Below, one piece after another: positions 55,554-63,625 of a stretch of 64,000 nucleotides of DNA. The translations under genes were made by a program, and so were the position numbers. The notes below the pieces were generated by a model. It saw only the letters and a list, made by a program, of their open reading frames with translations. It made no database searches and was not told the origin of the DNA. How positions within the stretch are numbered: position 1 is the stretch's first letter; every line of letters starts with the position of its first letter. Source of the DNA: Halovulum dunhuangense (GTDB lineage: Bacteria > Pseudomonadota > Alphaproteobacteria > Rhodobacterales > Rhodobacteraceae); assembly GCF_013093415.1 (NCBI RefSeq), contig NZ_JABFBC010000002.1, positions 1-64,000 on the forward strand, written 5' to 3'.

Positions 55554-56480
55554 TCAAAGCGCGTCCAGATGCGCCGCCACCCGATCGGCGATCATCGAGC
55601 TGACCCGCACATTCGCCTCTTGCGTGACGCCCGCGACATGCGGCGTCAGGATCACGTTCAGCCCGTCATACTTCGCCCCGCCGGCCGCCGTCAGCGGTTC
55701 CTCCTCGAACACGTCAAGGGCGGCGCCCCCCAGGCGCCCGGCGCGCAGCGCGGCCGCCAGCGCCGCCTCGTCCACCACGCCGCCGCGCGCCGCGTTCACC
55801 AGGATCGCGTCGGGCTTCATCCGTGACAGAAGATCGGCGTTCACCATGTGGCGCGTGCCGTCGGTCAGCGGCACATGCAGGCTGAGCACATCCGCCTCTG
55901 CCGCCAGCCGCTCCAGGTCCATCCGCTCGGCGTCCTTCCAGGCCGGATCGCCCTCGGGCAGGAAGGGGTCATGGGCCGCGATCCGCATGCCCAGCGCCGC
56001 CGCCCGCCGCGCGGTCTGGCGCGCGATCGAGCCAAAGCCAATCAGCCCCAGCGTCTTGCCGCCCACCTCGCGGCCCATCAGCGCCTGGCGCGGCCATTCC
56101 CCGGCCGCGACCCGGTCGGTCGCGTGCCACGCGCCCCTGAGCAGGACCAGCGCGGCGGTCACGACATATTCCGCCACCGCGTCGTCATTGGCGCCGGTGG
56201 CGGGATAGACCGCCACGCCGCGCGCCTTGCAGGCCGCCACGTCGATATTGTCCAGGCCCACGCCCAGCCGGCCCACGCAGGACAGCTTCGGCGCGGCCCC
56301 CAGCACCGCCTCGCGCACCTGGGTGCGGTTGCGCACGATCAGCGCGCGGGCATCGCCCAGAAGCGCCGCCAGATCCTCGGGCCGGTCCACCAGCGCGGGG
56401 TCGTAAAGGCAGTCGAACCGCGCGCTCAGCGCGGCGACGGCGTCCTCGTCCATGAATTCGGTGATGACGACATCAGGCAT
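55554..56480 (-). CDS. D-isomer-specific 2-hydroxyacid dehydrogenase
   Basis: This 308-residue NAD(P)-dependent enzyme has an N-terminal catalytic lobe, the nucleotide motif GLIGFGSIARQTA, and the catalytic triad arginine in VNAARGG, glutamate in DVFEEEPL and histidine in LTPHVAG. It resembles phosphoglycerate dehydrogenase-like proteins; sulfolactate dehydrogenase SlcC is in the same family. It is the last gene of the minus-strand operon and overlaps the Gfo/Idh/MocA gene by 8 nt. In a sulfoglycolysis setting it could act on a sulfolactate-type product, but that is a guess. Confidence 0.85.
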   Translation of the reverse strand: MPDVVITEFMDEDAVAALSARFDCLYDPALVDRPEDLAALLGDARALIVRNRTQVREAVLGAAPKLSCVGRLGVGLDNIDVAACKARGVAVYPATGANDDAVAEYVVTAALVLLRGAWHATDRVAAGEWPRQALMGREVGGKTLGLIGFGSIARQTARRAAALGMRIAAHDPFLPEGDPAWKDAERMDLERLAAEADVLSLHVPLTDGTRHMVNADLLSRMKPDAILVNAARGGVVDEAALAAALRAGRLGGAALDVFEEEPLTAAGGAKYDGLNVILTPHVAGVTQEANVRVSSMIADRVAAHLDAL

Positions 56481-57585
56481 ATTCGGGCACTCCGGCAAAT
56501 TCGGGCAGATGCACCGGCAGCCCGGTGCGGATGCTTTCCTCGGCCGCCGCCCCCACGGCGACGGCAATGCGTCCGTCTCGCACGGAAACCTCGGGCGCGC
56601 CACCCGTGCGGATCATCTGGATGAAGCGCTGGTGCTGGTAGAAGGTGGACCCGTGGTGATCGCCCGCCCGCGCCAGCGCCGGGTCGTTGGCGATATCCTC
56701 CTGCCGGTAGCCCTGCTTCAGCCGGGGCGAGACGACAAGCTGGCTGTGCCGGTCCTGCCCGTCGGGGTTGAAGCGCGCGGGCCCGGGGATGCGCGCATCC
56801 ACCCGCGCGATGTCGCCCGTGGCCGACACCACCTCCTGCCACCAGGACCCTTCGGCGAACATGCACAGGTCCAGCATGGCGCGCGTGCGGTTGGCGAAAT
56901 CGACGATCACGAAGGCATTGTCGATGATGTCGGGCTTGCGGCCGCCATACTCCTCGTGAAGGAAGTTCACGTCCATCGCGCCCGAGGCATAGACGCGCAC
57001 CGGCTCGGATTTCAGGATCAGCCGCATCAGGTCGAAGAAATGGCAGCATTTCTCGACCAGGGTGCCGCCGGTCTGATCGGCGAAACGGTTCCAGTTGCCC
57101 ACCTTCGAAAGAAAGGGAAAGCGGTGCTCGCGGATCGAGAGCATGTGCACCCGCCCTGCGGTCCCGGCCTCCACCTCGGCGATCAGCCGGGTGATGGCGG
57201 GCATGTAGCGGTATTCCATCGCCACCCACAGCGGCGCGCGCCTGCCCGCCTGCAACGCCTCGATCTCGGCGCATTCGGCATCGGTCAGGCCCAGCGGCTT
57301 CTCGCACAGGATGGGCAGGCCGCTTGCCATCGCGTCGCGCAGGATGGGCAGGTGCAGGTGGTTCGGCGCGCCGATCACCAGCGCGTCCAGCCCGCCCGCG
57401 GCCAGCAGGTCGCGGTGATGGGCATGGGCGGCGCAGCCCGGGCCCGCGGTGGCCTGCGCCGCCCCGCGCATCGCGGCATCGGGGTCGGACACCGCCACCA
57501 CGCGCGCATCGCCAAGCAGGTTGATGTTGCGGATATGCTCCTGCCCCATCATGCCCGAACCGATGATCCCGTATCTGATCGTCAT
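56473..57585 (-). CDS. Gfo/Idh/MocA family protein, oxidoreductase or NAD-dependent glycosidase
   Basis: This 370-residue protein has an N-terminal NAD-binding fold (IRYGIIGSGMMGQEHIRNIN), the lysine motif CEKPLG and the C-terminal substrate domain with GGTLVEKCCHFFDLM. The family contains sugar dehydrogenases and also NAD-dependent glycosidases such as GH109 and the sulfoquinovosidases of GH188. It lies 3 nt from the isomerase gene on one side and overlaps the dehydrogenase gene on the other. In this operon it might release sulfoquinovose from its glycosides, or oxidise a sugar. Confidence 0.85.
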   Translation of the reverse strand: MTIRYGIIGSGMMGQEHIRNINLLGDARVVAVSDPDAAMRGAAQATAGPGCAAHAHHRDLLAAGGLDALVIGAPNHLHLPILRDAMASGLPILCEKPLGLTDAECAEIEALQAGRRAPLWVAMEYRYMPAITRLIAEVEAGTAGRVHMLSIREHRFPFLSKVGNWNRFADQTGGTLVEKCCHFFDLMRLILKSEPVRVYASGAMDVNFLHEEYGGRKPDIIDNAFVIVDFANRTRAMLDLCMFAEGSWWQEVVSATGDIARVDARIPGPARFNPDGQDRHSQLVVSPRLKQGYRQEDIANDPALARAGDHHGSTFYQHQRFIQMIRTGGAPEVSVRDGRIAVAVGAAAEESIRTGLPVHLPEFAGVPEYA

Positions 57586-57588
57586 CTC

Positions 57589-58968
57589 TCAAAGCTCCAG
57601 TACGGGCAGGCCCATGGCCGCCGCCACGTCGGCCAGCGCCGCGCGGTGGTCGCCATAGACCAGCCCCATGTGATGTTCGAGCCCGCTGGCCATCACCCTT
57701 TGCAGCGTCTCATCGGCCGTACGGTCGAAGCGCAGCACGCCCGAGGTCCCGGTAAAGGCCATCGGCCGGTCCAGCATCTCGCCGCCCGCGATCACCATGC
57801 GCGGGCTGCCATGCGCCTGGCTGACGCGCGCAAGCGTCACCCGGCCCGGCTTCAGCGGGAATTCGTAAAGCAGCGGCATCTTGCGGTTGGTGTGGATCGT
57901 CGCGTGCGGCGCGACGCTTTCCGCCGCCATCGACAGGGGCGCCTGCCCGCAATGCCACACGACGCCGGTATCGTCGGCCGCATCCATGTCCACCAGGTCC
58001 GCCAGGAAAACCGGGGCCTGCGCCACTTCCTGCAACAGAAGCTGGGTCAGCGCGCCATAGACATCGGCCTCGCAGGCGCAGGGCACCCGGGCCTCGCCCA
58101 GCTGCGCCACCGGCCCGCAGACCGCGCCGCCATATTCGGTGAATGTCTCGGGCCAGCAGCGGATGGCAAAGGCGTCGTAGCTGCCCTTCGCCCGGATCGC
58201 GTCAAGCGCCAGCCGCAGCCGCAGCGAGCGGTCCAGCTGGTCCTGGTCCACCGCGTCCAGATCCGGCAGCGCCTCTGCCGTGCGCGCGCGCAAGCTGGCG
58301 GCGGCGTCCGCGTCGGCCGCGCGGGCGGTGTCGAACAGCGTGTCCAGTTCCAGCGCGTCCACCGCGACCCCGGCCAGCGCCATCAGCCGGTCCGCGTCAT
58401 AGGCGCAGGTGTCGAACCCGTCGGGATGCGCGCCGATCCGCGCGATGCGCCGGCCCGCAAGCGCGTCGGCCACCTTGCGGCCCCGCCCCGCATCGCCCGC
58501 CCCCGCCACCGGCGCCAGCCGCCCGGCCTGGTGCCGCCCGGCCAGCAGCCCGTCCAGGTCGGCGTCCCCGGCATCCGTGTAGAGCCAGCCGAAATCCCGC
58601 CCCGCCAGCCCCAGCGCATGCGAGGCAAGGTTCAGCCCGCAGAAGGCGTTCAGCCGCAGCCGCCCGCCAAGGCGCGGTTCGGGCACCGCCCAGATCGAGA
58701 GCGGCACGCCGGGGAAGGCGTTGGCCGCCTCCACCGTCATGGACGCGTCGGTGAATGTCACCTGCAGGATCAGCAGGTGGTCGATGGACGCCTCCCGCAA
58801 CTCCGCCAGCCCGGCGCGGGTCGCGGCCGCGTCGAACAGCAGCCCGCGCGGCCCCGCGATCTGGTGCCCGGATGCGTCGAGCCGCGCCAGCATCGCGGCC
58901 AGCTTCTCGCCCGCGAAGTCCACGTCGAAGGTGGGGCGCCCCAGCGGCAGGATGCCGATGCGTGCCAT
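57589..58968 (-). CDS. L-fucose isomerase-like protein
   Basis: This 459-residue protein begins MARIGILPLGRPTFDVDFAGEKL, the N-terminal domain of the L-fucose/L-arabinose isomerase fold. The C-terminal part shows the DMDAADDTG and HCGQAPLSM metal and substrate region and TGTSGVLRF. It should interconvert an aldose and a ketose, or a related sugar. In the newer sulfo-EMP variant the first step, sulfoquinovose to sulfofructose, is done by an enzyme of this superfamily instead of YihS. One nt separates it from the aldolase gene. Confidence 0.78.
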   Translation of the reverse strand: MARIGILPLGRPTFDVDFAGEKLAAMLARLDASGHQIAGPRGLLFDAAATRAGLAELREASIDHLLILQVTFTDASMTVEAANAFPGVPLSIWAVPEPRLGGRLRLNAFCGLNLASHALGLAGRDFGWLYTDAGDADLDGLLAGRHQAGRLAPVAGAGDAGRGRKVADALAGRRIARIGAHPDGFDTCAYDADRLMALAGVAVDALELDTLFDTARAADADAAASLRARTAEALPDLDAVDQDQLDRSLRLRLALDAIRAKGSYDAFAIRCWPETFTEYGGAVCGPVAQLGEARVPCACEADVYGALTQLLLQEVAQAPVFLADLVDMDAADDTGVVWHCGQAPLSMAAESVAPHATIHTNRKMPLLYEFPLKPGRVTLARVSQAHGSPRMVIAGGEMLDRPMAFTGTSGVLRFDRTADETLQRVMASGLEHHMGLVYGDHRAALADVAAAMGLPVLEL

Positions 58969-58969
58969 G

Positions 58970-59992
58970 TCACATCGCCCCGTAGACATGGCGGAAACTG
59001 GCATCCGCCGGCTGCACGCCGGTCCGCCCCCCGAAACAGGGGTGGTCAAACCAGGGAAGTGCCGCGGCGTCGGTCAGCGCGTTCAGCTCTGCCATGTAGG
59101 CGCAGCCCTCGCCCCTCAGCCCCGCCTCGATCGCGGCCCAGTCGGGGTAGGCCCCGAAAGCGTCAAGCCAGATCGCCCGGCCCGCAAGATAGCCCGACGC
59201 GCCCGCCTTGTAGGCATGTTCCATCACCGCCTTGAACTCGGCCTTGCCCGCGCCCGCCGACAGCATCACCCAGGGCCGCCCGGCAAGCCGGCCCATCTCG
59301 TCGAAGACGGCCTGAACGGCGGCCGAGCCGTCGGCGTCCTTCGCCGCCACGGGGCTTTCCAGCTTGAACACGTCAATGCCGTAGTCTGACCTGGCGAATT
59401 CCTCGACCGAGCCCAGGACGTGATCGCTGCGCTTGCCGGCCATTTCCACATAGTCCTTGGTCTGGTCCGCATCGCCCTTCAGCGGATAGACCAGCAACTC
59501 GAACAGGAAGGGGATGTCGTAGCGCGCGCAGGCCTCGCCGATGCGTTTGGTGAAATCCTGCTGGGCGCGGCAGACCTCCGGCGCGGCATCGGGGCGATAC
59601 CAGGCCAGCACCTTGACCGCGTCGCCGCCCATGCGCTTGATCTTGTTCACCGACCAGTCGTCGATCTCGGATGAAAGCCGCCCGCCGGGCGCATCCTCGA
59701 AGATGCTGTCCTCCAGCGTGACGATCAGGCCCTTGGCGGGCGAAAGCCGGTCCAGCCCCATCGGGATCGCGTAATGCGGGTCCAGAAGCATCGCGGTGGA
59801 TGCGTCCTGCAACGTCTCGATCAGAAGCGTCTTGAAGCGCGCCACCTCTTCCCAGGGGGCCTCGGGCAGGTCGTGGTACTTCGCGATCGGCCCCTTGATG
59901 GGCGGGCGCTGGTCCACGGCGGTCATCTTGAAGCGCCCCGCGGCGTCGGCCATGCGGCGCAGCCCCCAGAGCTTTCCGGCTGTCAGTTCCAT
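58970..59992 (-). CDS. LacD/YihT-type class I aldolase
   Basis: This 340-residue TIM-barrel aldolase has FKMTAVDQRPP near the N-terminus, the Schiff-base lysine in GIDVFKLESPV, VMLSAGAGK and GASGYLAGRAIW. These segments match tagatose-1,6-bisphosphate aldolase LacD and E. coli sulfofructose-phosphate aldolase YihT. It would cleave a ketohexose phosphate to dihydroxyacetone phosphate and an aldehyde (glyceraldehyde-3-phosphate or sulfolactaldehyde). Start at 59992 with GAGGA; it overlaps the kinase stop by 10 nt. Confidence 0.85.
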   Translation of the reverse strand: MELTAGKLWGLRRMADAAGRFKMTAVDQRPPIKGPIAKYHDLPEAPWEEVARFKTLLIETLQDASTAMLLDPHYAIPMGLDRLSPAKGLIVTLEDSIFEDAPGGRLSSEIDDWSVNKIKRMGGDAVKVLAWYRPDAAPEVCRAQQDFTKRIGEACARYDIPFLFELLVYPLKGDADQTKDYVEMAGKRSDHVLGSVEEFARSDYGIDVFKLESPVAAKDADGSAAVQAVFDEMGRLAGRPWVMLSAGAGKAEFKAVMEHAYKAGASGYLAGRAIWLDAFGAYPDWAAIEAGLRGEGCAYMAELNALTDAAALPWFDHPCFGGRTGVQPADASFRHVYGAM

Positions 59993-60873
59993 TCCTCGTT
60001 CCTTTGCATGAAGGCTTCGGTTGCGGCGCGGTCCGGGGCGCCTGCGCGCCCCCCCGGCACCGTGCATTTCAGGCTGGCGGCGGCATTGCCGAAGGCGATG
60101 GCGGCGCCAAGCGCCATGCCCTCGCCCAGCGCCAGCGCAAAGGCGCCGTGCCACACATCGCCCGCCCCCAGCGTGTCCACCGGCACGATGCGGGGCGAGG
60201 GGACATGCGCGATGCGCCCGTCGTCGAGATAATGCGTGCCCCGCGCGCCATCGGTGACGCAGACCCAGGCATCCGTCATGGCGGCGGCAGCGCGCAGCCC
60301 CTCGGCCAGGTCGTCCCGCCCGGTCAGCGCGCGCAGGCCCTGCGCCGAAAAGGCGGCATGGCTTGCGGCGCGCAGCAACTCCGGCGCGACCGGCGCCTCG
60401 CCGTCCAGTATGCCCGGCACGCCCAGCGCGCGGGCATGGTCCAGCACGGCGACGCCTGCCTCGGGCCAGCGGGTGTCGGCCAGCACGGCATCGGGCCGGC
60501 CCAAGCCGCCCGCGGGCAGGTCCACCGCCAGCCCCGCGCCGCGAAAGGCCATGATCTGCCGCTCGCCATCGGGGGTGACCTGGATCGAGGAAAAGGCCGA
60601 GCGCCCGCCTTCCGCCACCTGGACAAGGGACGTGTCCACCCCCTCCTCCTCCAGGCCCTCGCGCATCAGCCGGCCGATCAGGTCGTCACCGCAGCGCGCG
60701 GCGATCCGGGCCCGGCCGCCCAGGCGCGTGATCGCCACGGCGGCGTTCGCGGCGCAGCCGCCCCCCAGGATGCGCGCGTCGCGCGCGCGGTATTTCTCGG
60801 CGCGGTCCGGGAAGCGGTCCACCTCGAAGATCATGTCGATCACGGCCGAGCCGCAGACCAGCACCTCGGTCAT
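59983..60873 (-). CDS. PfkB family sugar kinase, YihV-like
   Basis: This 296-residue kinase has the catalytic GAGD loop in VDTLGAGDVWHGAF. Compared with E. coli sulfofructose kinase YihV as I recall it: K27 is conserved, the GGGCAANAAVAITRLG region matches, R135 in LADTRWP aligns with YihV R138, and the C-terminal LKCTVPGGRAGAPD is nearly identical to LKCTRPGGRAGIPD. The YihV position N109 is alanine here, with R111 close by. The likely reaction is ATP-dependent phosphorylation of 6-deoxy-6-sulfofructose; an ordinary ketohexose is the alternative. Confidence 0.83.
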   Translation of the reverse strand: MTEVLVCGSAVIDMIFEVDRFPDRAEKYRARDARILGGGCAANAAVAITRLGGRARIAARCGDDLIGRLMREGLEEEGVDTSLVQVAEGGRSAFSSIQVTPDGERQIMAFRGAGLAVDLPAGGLGRPDAVLADTRWPEAGVAVLDHARALGVPGILDGEAPVAPELLRAASHAAFSAQGLRALTGRDDLAEGLRAAAAMTDAWVCVTDGARGTHYLDDGRIAHVPSPRIVPVDTLGAGDVWHGAFALALGEGMALGAAIAFGNAAASLKCTVPGGRAGAPDRAATEAFMQRNEEWN

Positions 60874-60980
60874 CGGGCGGGCCTTTCGGCAAGACGGGGT
60901 CGGGAACGCGGATCGGGGCGAGCCATGTCTGTCGGTTCTTTCGGGAAAGATGCCCCACCTTTACAGCGGGGCCAGTCTGC

Positions 60981-61005
60981 GCGCCCGGGGTCCAGCCCCG
61001 GGCGC
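60981..61005. repeat. Hairpin between TRAP binding protein and kinase genes
   Basis: GCGCCCGGGG (60981-60990) and CCCCGGGCGC (60996-61005) form a perfect 10-bp stem with a 5-nt loop. It lies in the 149-nt gap inside the operon, 17 nt after the binding protein stop. It has no T run on the minus strand, so it may stabilise the upstream mRNA or partly terminate. The core resembles the palindrome of the 55226-55530 array. Confidence 0.7.
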
Positions 61006-61022
61006 ACGATCCTTGGGAGGGA

Positions 61023-62084
61023 TCAGTTCAGTTCGGCGTCGTAGACGGCATTGATCTCTGCCTCGACCTCGGCCACCGCCTCGGTCAGGACGTTGAAGAC
61101 CTCCTCGCCGCCCTCGACATTGGCCTTGAACCAGTCATAGACCGGCGCGGCAGCCTCGGCGAAGGCGGCCTTTTCCTCGGGGCTCGGGACGTAAAGATCG
61201 CCGCCCCCCGCAAGATAGGCCTCGTAGGCCGCGATCGACTTGCGCTTGGGCGAGGCGAATGTCGCCTGCTGAAGCTGGTAGAACCCGTCCACCACCACCC
61301 GGCGCAGATCCTCGGGCATGGCCATGAACTTCTCGTTGTTCATGAACCACAGCGCGCCCATGTAGGAATGGCCGTCCAGCGTCAGGTACTGAAGCCCCGC
61401 ATCGGGGAACTTCATGTTCATGATGTCGGTGATGCCGTTCGCGGTGCCCTCGACCACCCCGGTCTGAAGCGAGGTGAACAGCTCGGGCCACGGGATCGGC
61501 GTGGGCGAGGCGTCGAGCGCGCGCACCAGTTCCTGCGGCAGGTCGGCCGGAACCGTGCGCAGCTTCAGGCCCGCCAGGTCGCCCGGCTCCTGCACCCGCC
61601 GCTCGGTGTTGGCGAAGCTGCGCCAGCCGCCGGTGTTGCCGATGGTCATCAGCCGGATGGTGCCGTCGGAATACTCCATCACCATTTCCTGCATCCGCCG
61701 CACGAAGGGCGAGCCGTTGGCCAGCACCGCCTCGGCCACCCGGTCGTCGCTCATCAGGTAGGGCAGGTCCAGCACCTGCACGAAGGGAAAGATCCCCGCC
61801 GTGCCGCCCGAGGTCGAGATGTAGACGTCGATCGACCCGTCGGCGATGCCCTGCAGGCACTCCTCGCCGGTGGAACAGAGCTGGGTGCCGATGAAGCTTT
61901 CCACCGCGATGCGCCCGTTCGAGGCCGCCTCGACATACTGCTCGAACACCGCCAGCCCGTCGGCGTCCTCGTCCTCCATGTTGGAGTTGGCGGTCGCGCG
62001 GATGGTGAAATCCTGCGCGCTGGCCGCGGTGCCCATCAGCAGCGTCGCCACGGCGAGCGACTTGATGGCTGTCGAAAATTGCAT
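61023..62084 (-). CDS. TRAP transporter substrate-binding protein (DctP family)
   Basis: This 353-residue periplasmic protein has a signal peptide (ending SAQD near residue 24) and the DctP fold. The hinge segment GLKLRTVPADLPQELVRALDASPTPIPWPELFTSLQTG carries the conserved arginine that binds the acid group of the ligand and a proline-rich hinge. GGAGGAAG precedes the ATG at 62084. It delivers an organic acid or sulfonate to the DctQM channel encoded upstream. The hairpin after its stop may raise its level relative to downstream enzymes. Confidence 0.9.
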   Translation of the reverse strand: MQFSTAIKSLAVATLLMGTAASAQDFTIRATANSNMEDEDADGLAVFEQYVEAASNGRIAVESFIGTQLCSTGEECLQGIADGSIDVYISTSGGTAGIFPFVQVLDLPYLMSDDRVAEAVLANGSPFVRRMQEMVMEYSDGTIRLMTIGNTGGWRSFANTERRVQEPGDLAGLKLRTVPADLPQELVRALDASPTPIPWPELFTSLQTGVVEGTANGITDIMNMKFPDAGLQYLTLDGHSYMGALWFMNNEKFMAMPEDLRRVVVDGFYQLQQATFASPKRKSIAAYEAYLAGGGDLYVPSPEEKAAFAEAAAPVYDWFKANVEGGEEVFNVLTEAVAEVEAEINAVYDAELN

Positions 62085-62140
62085 GTGTCTTCCTCCTGTC
62101 GAATGGATGTCTGGTTGTTGTTGGTCTTGTGCCGGGTCCG

Positions 62141-63625
62141 TCACTGGATGAACCCCGCAAGTCTGGGAACCGTAAGCGAGATCGCCGGGAAGTAGGTGAT
62201 CAGGAAGATCACCACCACCTCGACCGCCAGGAACGGCAGGATCGCCTTTGAAATCGTCTCCACCCGCTCGCCCGAGACGGAACTCGCCACGAACAGCACC
62301 AGCCCCATCGGCGGCGTCGCCAGCCCCACGGTCAGGTTGACCGACATGATGATGGCGAAATGCACCGGGTGGACGCCGATCTCGACGAAGATGGGGCCAA
62401 GGATCGGGCCAAGGATGATGATGGCCGGCCCCGCATCGAGGAACATCCCCACGATGAACAGCAGGATGTTGATGAGGAACAGCAGCATGTAGGGGTTCTC
62501 GCTGAGCGAGAGGATGAACTCCGCCAGTTCCTCGGGCGCGTGGCTCAGCGCCACCACCGTCTTGAACGCGACCGCAGCCCCCACCAGCAACAGCACCGTG
62601 GACGATCCCAGCGCAGAGCGCATCAGGATCGCCGGCAGGTCCGCCAGCTTCATCGAGCGCAGGATGAAGAACGAGATCAGGATCGCATAGGCCACCGCGA
62701 TCACCGACGCCTCGGTCGGGGTGAACACGCCGATCAGGATGCCGCCCAGGATGATCACGGGCGTCTGCAGCGGCACGACGGCGCGCTTGTAGACGATGCG
62801 CGCGGGCTCGGACATGCGCTTGCGGGCGGCCGTGAAGATCAGCTCGGAGACGACCGCGAAGCCGATCAGCCCGGCCAGGGGCGGCAGGCTTGCCGTGCCC
62901 AGCAGGCTTGCCACCAGCACATGCAGCCCCCAGAGCACGCCGATCATGTTCAGCCGCGCCAGCACCCGCGCGATCAGGTTCTCGGTCGCGCTGATCGTCT
63001 GGTCCTTCTTCACGATCCGCTCGGCCTTGGGCAGGTCGTAGCGGTCCGCCAGAAGCCGGACCATCAGCATCAGGCCGACGCCCACCATGACCCCCGGCAC
63101 GATGCCGGCCAGGAACAGCGCCGCCACCGACTCGCCCATCACATAGGCATAGATGATCATGATGCCCGAGGGCGGGATGATCGGCCCGATCACCGAACTC
63201 GCGGCGGTGATCGCGGCGGCGAACTTGCGGGTATAGCCGTTCTTCTCCATCGCCGGGATCAGCGTGGAACCCAGCGCCGAGGTGTCGGCCACCGCCGAGC
63301 CGGAAAGCCCCGCGAACAGGATCGAGCTCAGGATGTTCACATGCGCAAGCCCGCCGCGCAGGTGGCCCATGATGGCCTGGCTGAACTCCACCAGGCGCAG
63401 CGTTATGCCGCCGCGGTTCATCAGCTCGCCCGCCAGCATGAAGAAGGGCAGCGCCATCAGCGGGAAACTGTCGATCCCGGTGAACACGTTGCGATAGAGC
63501 GTGGCCAGCATCCGCTCCTGCCCGTCGAGGTAGAGCAGCAGGCCGGGTGCTGCCAGCAGCGCGAAGAACACCGGCATCCCGATCATCAGGATGACCAGGA
63601 AAAGGGGAAGGAACCAGATCAGCAT
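62141..63625 (-). CDS. TRAP transporter large permease (DctM family)
   Basis: This 494-residue membrane protein has at least 12 helices in two inverted repeats. Typical DctM segments are FPLMALPFFMLAGELMNRGGI, FAGLSGSAVADTSALGSTLIPAM, IGPIIPPSGIMIIYAYV and, in the second half, NLTVGLATPPMGLVLF. It is the Na+-driven channel part. Its ATG overlaps the stop of the small subunit gene (ATGA). A 40-residue insert near 215-255 (LADRYDLPKAERIVKK...) is longer than in many DctM proteins. Confidence 0.93.
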   Translation of the reverse strand: MLIWFLPLFLVILMIGMPVFFALLAAPGLLLYLDGQERMLATLYRNVFTGIDSFPLMALPFFMLAGELMNRGGITLRLVEFSQAIMGHLRGGLAHVNILSSILFAGLSGSAVADTSALGSTLIPAMEKNGYTRKFAAAITAASSVIGPIIPPSGIMIIYAYVMGESVAALFLAGIVPGVMVGVGLMLMVRLLADRYDLPKAERIVKKDQTISATENLIARVLARLNMIGVLWGLHVLVASLLGTASLPPLAGLIGFAVVSELIFTAARKRMSEPARIVYKRAVVPLQTPVIILGGILIGVFTPTEASVIAVAYAILISFFILRSMKLADLPAILMRSALGSSTVLLLVGAAVAFKTVVALSHAPEELAEFILSLSENPYMLLFLINILLFIVGMFLDAGPAIIILGPILGPIFVEIGVHPVHFAIIMSVNLTVGLATPPMGLVLFVASSVSGERVETISKAILPFLAVEVVVIFLITYFPAISLTVPRLAGFIQ

